A stretch of 8,440 nucleotides of DNA from MKRK01 sp001896915 (lineage in GTDB: Bacteria; Bacillota; Clostridia; Oscillospirales; Acutalibacteraceae), in NCBI GenBank assembly GCA_937973935.1, contig CALJJF010000008.1:1-8440 (forward strand), in the 5' to 3' direction. Position 1 is the first letter of the stretch, and each line of letters opens with the position of its first letter. The notes beneath the pieces were generated by a model. The model was not told the DNA's origin and searched no databases. It saw only the letters and a program-made list of their open reading frames with translations. The translations under genes were made by a program, and so were the position numbers. This document shows, one piece after another, positions 7,107-8,440 of this stretch.

Positions 7107-7220
7107 TTTCTTCACCTCTTGTTTTATTTCCTTTCACCAAGCTTAAGGTCAGGTGATTCCCGATCGGGCAGTCGCCAGAAGCATAGAAAAAGGCACGCAA
7201 ATGAAAAAACATCATTCGCA
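7107..7220 (-). promoter_or_regulatory. rpsO 5' leader, candidate S15 autoregulatory RNA
   Basis: This is a leader of about 113 nt for one small ribosomal protein gene. Stems visible on the minus strand: 7197-7204 with 7212-7219 (8 bp including one G-U); GGC-AGTC-GCC complementarity at 7167-7176, overlapping the self-complementary CCCGATCGGG at 7159-7168; and TCACC (7152-7156) with GGTGA (7134-7138). The same TCACCT (7151-7156) is also perfectly complementary to AGGTGA in the Shine-Dalgarno region (7112-7117), so two exclusive pairings exist. I infer translational autocontrol by S15. A match to a named Rfam leader family was not checked. Confidence 0.55.
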
Positions 7221-7226
7221 ACGGCT

Positions 7227-7255
7227 ATTATAGCATAAGCGATTTCAAATGTAAA
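7227..7255 (-). promoter_or_regulatory. rpsO promoter
   Basis: On the minus strand the -35 is TTTACA (7250-7255) and the -10 is TATAAT (7227-7232), with a 17-nt spacer. The start point is expected near 7220. It drives rpsO and probably pnp. Confidence 0.88.
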
Positions 7256-7516
7256 GGTTTTTTAATATTCTTCACTTCTGCACTCTTTTTATACGAATTT
7301 ATGAATGTAATATCATACCGAAAGGACAAGTGATATGGATATGAATCTCAACTGTATCTATATTGGCATGACCTATATGGATTGTGTTATCAATAATATC
7401 AATAATTTATCCATATTTCCGGCAGATAATGAATCGAACATCCTTTTTTGTAACCTATCATATTTTTTCATGTGATGCAAGTATCCTTTGTATCCATCAA
7501 TTCTTTCAATCAACTT
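7256..7516. other. Intergenic region with a 46-codon ORF, possible PfkB kinase remnant
   Basis: No clear gene is seen here. On the plus strand, an ATG at 7335 with AAGGA 8 nt upstream opens 46 codons ending in TGA at 7473-7475. The segment LNCIYIGMTYMDCVINNINN, followed by LSIFPADNESN, loosely follows the N-terminus of PfkB-family sugar kinases (hydrophobic strand, Gly, Asp, a second strand, then Leu-x-Pro-x2-Glu). It then stops, far short of the usual 300 or so residues. It could be a decayed fragment or chance. I see no strong promoter and no good terminator for the sbcC side in this stretch. Confidence 0.3.
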
Positions 7517-7645
7517 TTATATCATCAGTGATGCTTTTTCCGATTTTATAAAGCGAACAGCATCCCACACACTTATAATGAATGTCATAAAAATATCTTC
7601 TGTTTTATCACAAATCGAAGCGCGGACAAACGCATCCGTACCCAT
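7517..7645 (-). CDS. Unknown 42-residue ORF immediately downstream of sbcC
   Basis: The ATG (7643-7645) lies 4 nt after the sbcC stop codon (7650-7652). AAGGAG sits inside the last sbcC codons, 10 nt upstream, an arrangement typical of translational coupling. The predicted protein has 42 residues, with Asp/Arg/Lys-flanked helices and a hydrophobic core (IFMTFIISVWDAVRFI) too short and too interrupted by charge to be a certain membrane span. I recognise no family. It may be a real small protein, the stub of a longer gene, or a chance frame. Its frame differs from that of sbcC. Confidence 0.35.
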   Translation of the reverse strand: MGTDAFVRASICDKTEDIFMTFIISVWDAVRFIKSEKASLMI

Positions 7646-7649
7646 TTCT

Positions 7650-8440
7650 TCAAAACTCCTTGACCTTGAGCTTTGTTCCGCCGTCGCCGGGTGTGATTTC
7701 AATGCGGGCAAAAATTCGTTGTTTCAGCTCCGTCACGTGGGAAATAATGCCCACAAGGCGACCGCTTTCCTGAATATCTGCCAACGCTTTCATGGCGGAT
7801 TCCAGTGTTTCGTTGTCCAGTGTTCCAAAGCCTTCATCGATAAAAATAGAATCCAGCTGAACGCCACCGGCATAGTTCTGCACTACCTCGGCAAGCCCGA
7901 AGGCAAGAGACAGTGATGCCAAGAATAATTCGCCGCCGGAAAGGGTGCCGACCTTACGCAGCCCCCCCTGAAATGCGTCCATCACCTCAATATCCAGCCC
8001 CCGGATAGAGGTTCCGCCTTCTATATCCACCCGCACCAAGGAATATCTGCCCCGGCTGAGGGTGAGTAGGGAACGGCTTGCAGACTGTACCACTTCATCC
8101 AACATCAGACCCAGCACAAAATTATGTATGGGTGTCCTCAGCCTGTTTTTGCCCGAAATGAATTCATATACCCGCGCGGTTTTGGAATATGCCCCCACCA
8201 ATTCGCTGTTCTCTTTTTCGATTTGTTCTATTTTTTCCGTAACCTCATATAGTTTGTGAAGCTTTTCACGGTTTTTTCCCAATTGTTCACTGTCTGCCGC
8301 ACGGTTCTCTTTGGCTCGTAAGAGTGCTTGCTCCAGCACATCCATATCAGAACGAACAAGATTTTTTGTCGCTTGTGTCAGTTCTGATATTCGCTTTTTC
8401 ACCTGTTCGATGGCATTCCGATGTTCGTCAAGCCTTGCCC
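7650..8440 (-). CDS. sbcC: Exonuclease SbcC, C-terminal part (partial)
   Basis: SbcC is the Rad50-like ATPase of the SbcCD nuclease, which cleaves DNA hairpins and processes double-strand ends together with SbcD. The frame is open to the right edge, so about 263 C-terminal residues are visible; the GTG at 8400-8402 is internal, not a start. The visible start is a charged heptad-rich coiled coil (to about 8190), the arm returning from the zinc hook. The C-terminal ATPase lobe follows, with the ABC signature TLSGGE, Walker B LDSIFIDEGFGTLD and the H-loop GIISHV. It ends with KLKVKEF. Walker A and the hook lie outside the window. The stop overlaps no other gene, and a 42-codon ORF follows after 4 nt. 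Confidence 0.95.
   Translation of the reverse strand, partial: ARLDEHRNAIEQVKKRISELTQATKNLVRSDMDVLEQALLRAKENRAADSEQLGKNREKLHKLYEVTEKIEQIEKENSELVGAYSKTARVYEFISGKNRLRTPIHNFVLGLMLDEVVQSASRSLLTLSRGRYSLVRVDIEGGTSIRGLDIEVMDAFQGGLRKVGTLSGGELFLASLSLAFGLAEVVQNYAGGVQLDSIFIDEGFGTLDNETLESAMKALADIQESGRLVGIISHVTELKQRIFARIEITPGDGGTKLKVKEF

Noticed and set aside
7488..7916. A 142-codon plus-strand ORF opposite the end of sbcC.
   Set aside because: Most of it is antisense to the conserved SbcC ATPase motifs, and it lacks a ribosome binding site, so it is a shadow frame.

Overview
The window looks like chromosomal DNA from a low-to-moderate GC Gram-positive anaerobe of the class Clostridia. The evidence is the 16S rRNA sequence, strong GGAGG-type ribosome binding sites, canonical sigma-A promoters with 17-nt spacers, a Bacillus-type acetyl-CoA-specific MetA and the rpsO-pnp gene order. 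I cannot name the genus from sequence reading alone.

Layout from left to right. Positions 1-828 hold the 5' half of a 16S rRNA gene on the minus strand, running off the left edge. Its leader (829-1076) contains several small hairpins. Upstream of it lies a tandem array of four near-identical sigma-A promoters (1083-1299), all pointing into the rRNA operon. Divergent to it is metA (1443-2360, plus strand), a full-length homoserine O-acyltransferase gene interrupted by one in-frame TAA. A strong bidirectional terminator (2381-2417) separates it from a convergent minus-strand gene for a GH5 family glycoside hydrolase with a C-terminal CBM6/35-like domain and no signal peptide (2432-4042). Divergent from that gene is a small conserved-looking protein gene (4201-4407, plus). 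It converges on pnp and shares a bidirectional terminator with it (4430-4465).

The right half is a minus-strand housekeeping block. rpsO (ribosomal protein S15, 6843-7106) has its own promoter at 7227-7255 and a structured leader of about 110 nt that may be autoregulatory. After a hairpin at 6807-6834 comes pnp (polynucleotide phosphorylase, 4469-6670). Farther right is the C-terminal part of sbcC (7650-8440, entering from the right edge), followed 4 nt after its stop by a 42-codon ORF of unknown function that may be translationally coupled. The 7256-7516 stretch has no clear gene, only a 46-codon plus-strand ORF that faintly resembles the N-terminus of a PfkB-type sugar kinase.

Most of the window is ordinary chromosomal backbone. 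The items most worth a second look are the quadruplicated rRNA promoter cassette with its conserved dyad, the nonsense codon in metA, the possible ribosome-binding-site switch in the rpsO leader, and the small ORFs beside sbcC and pnp.
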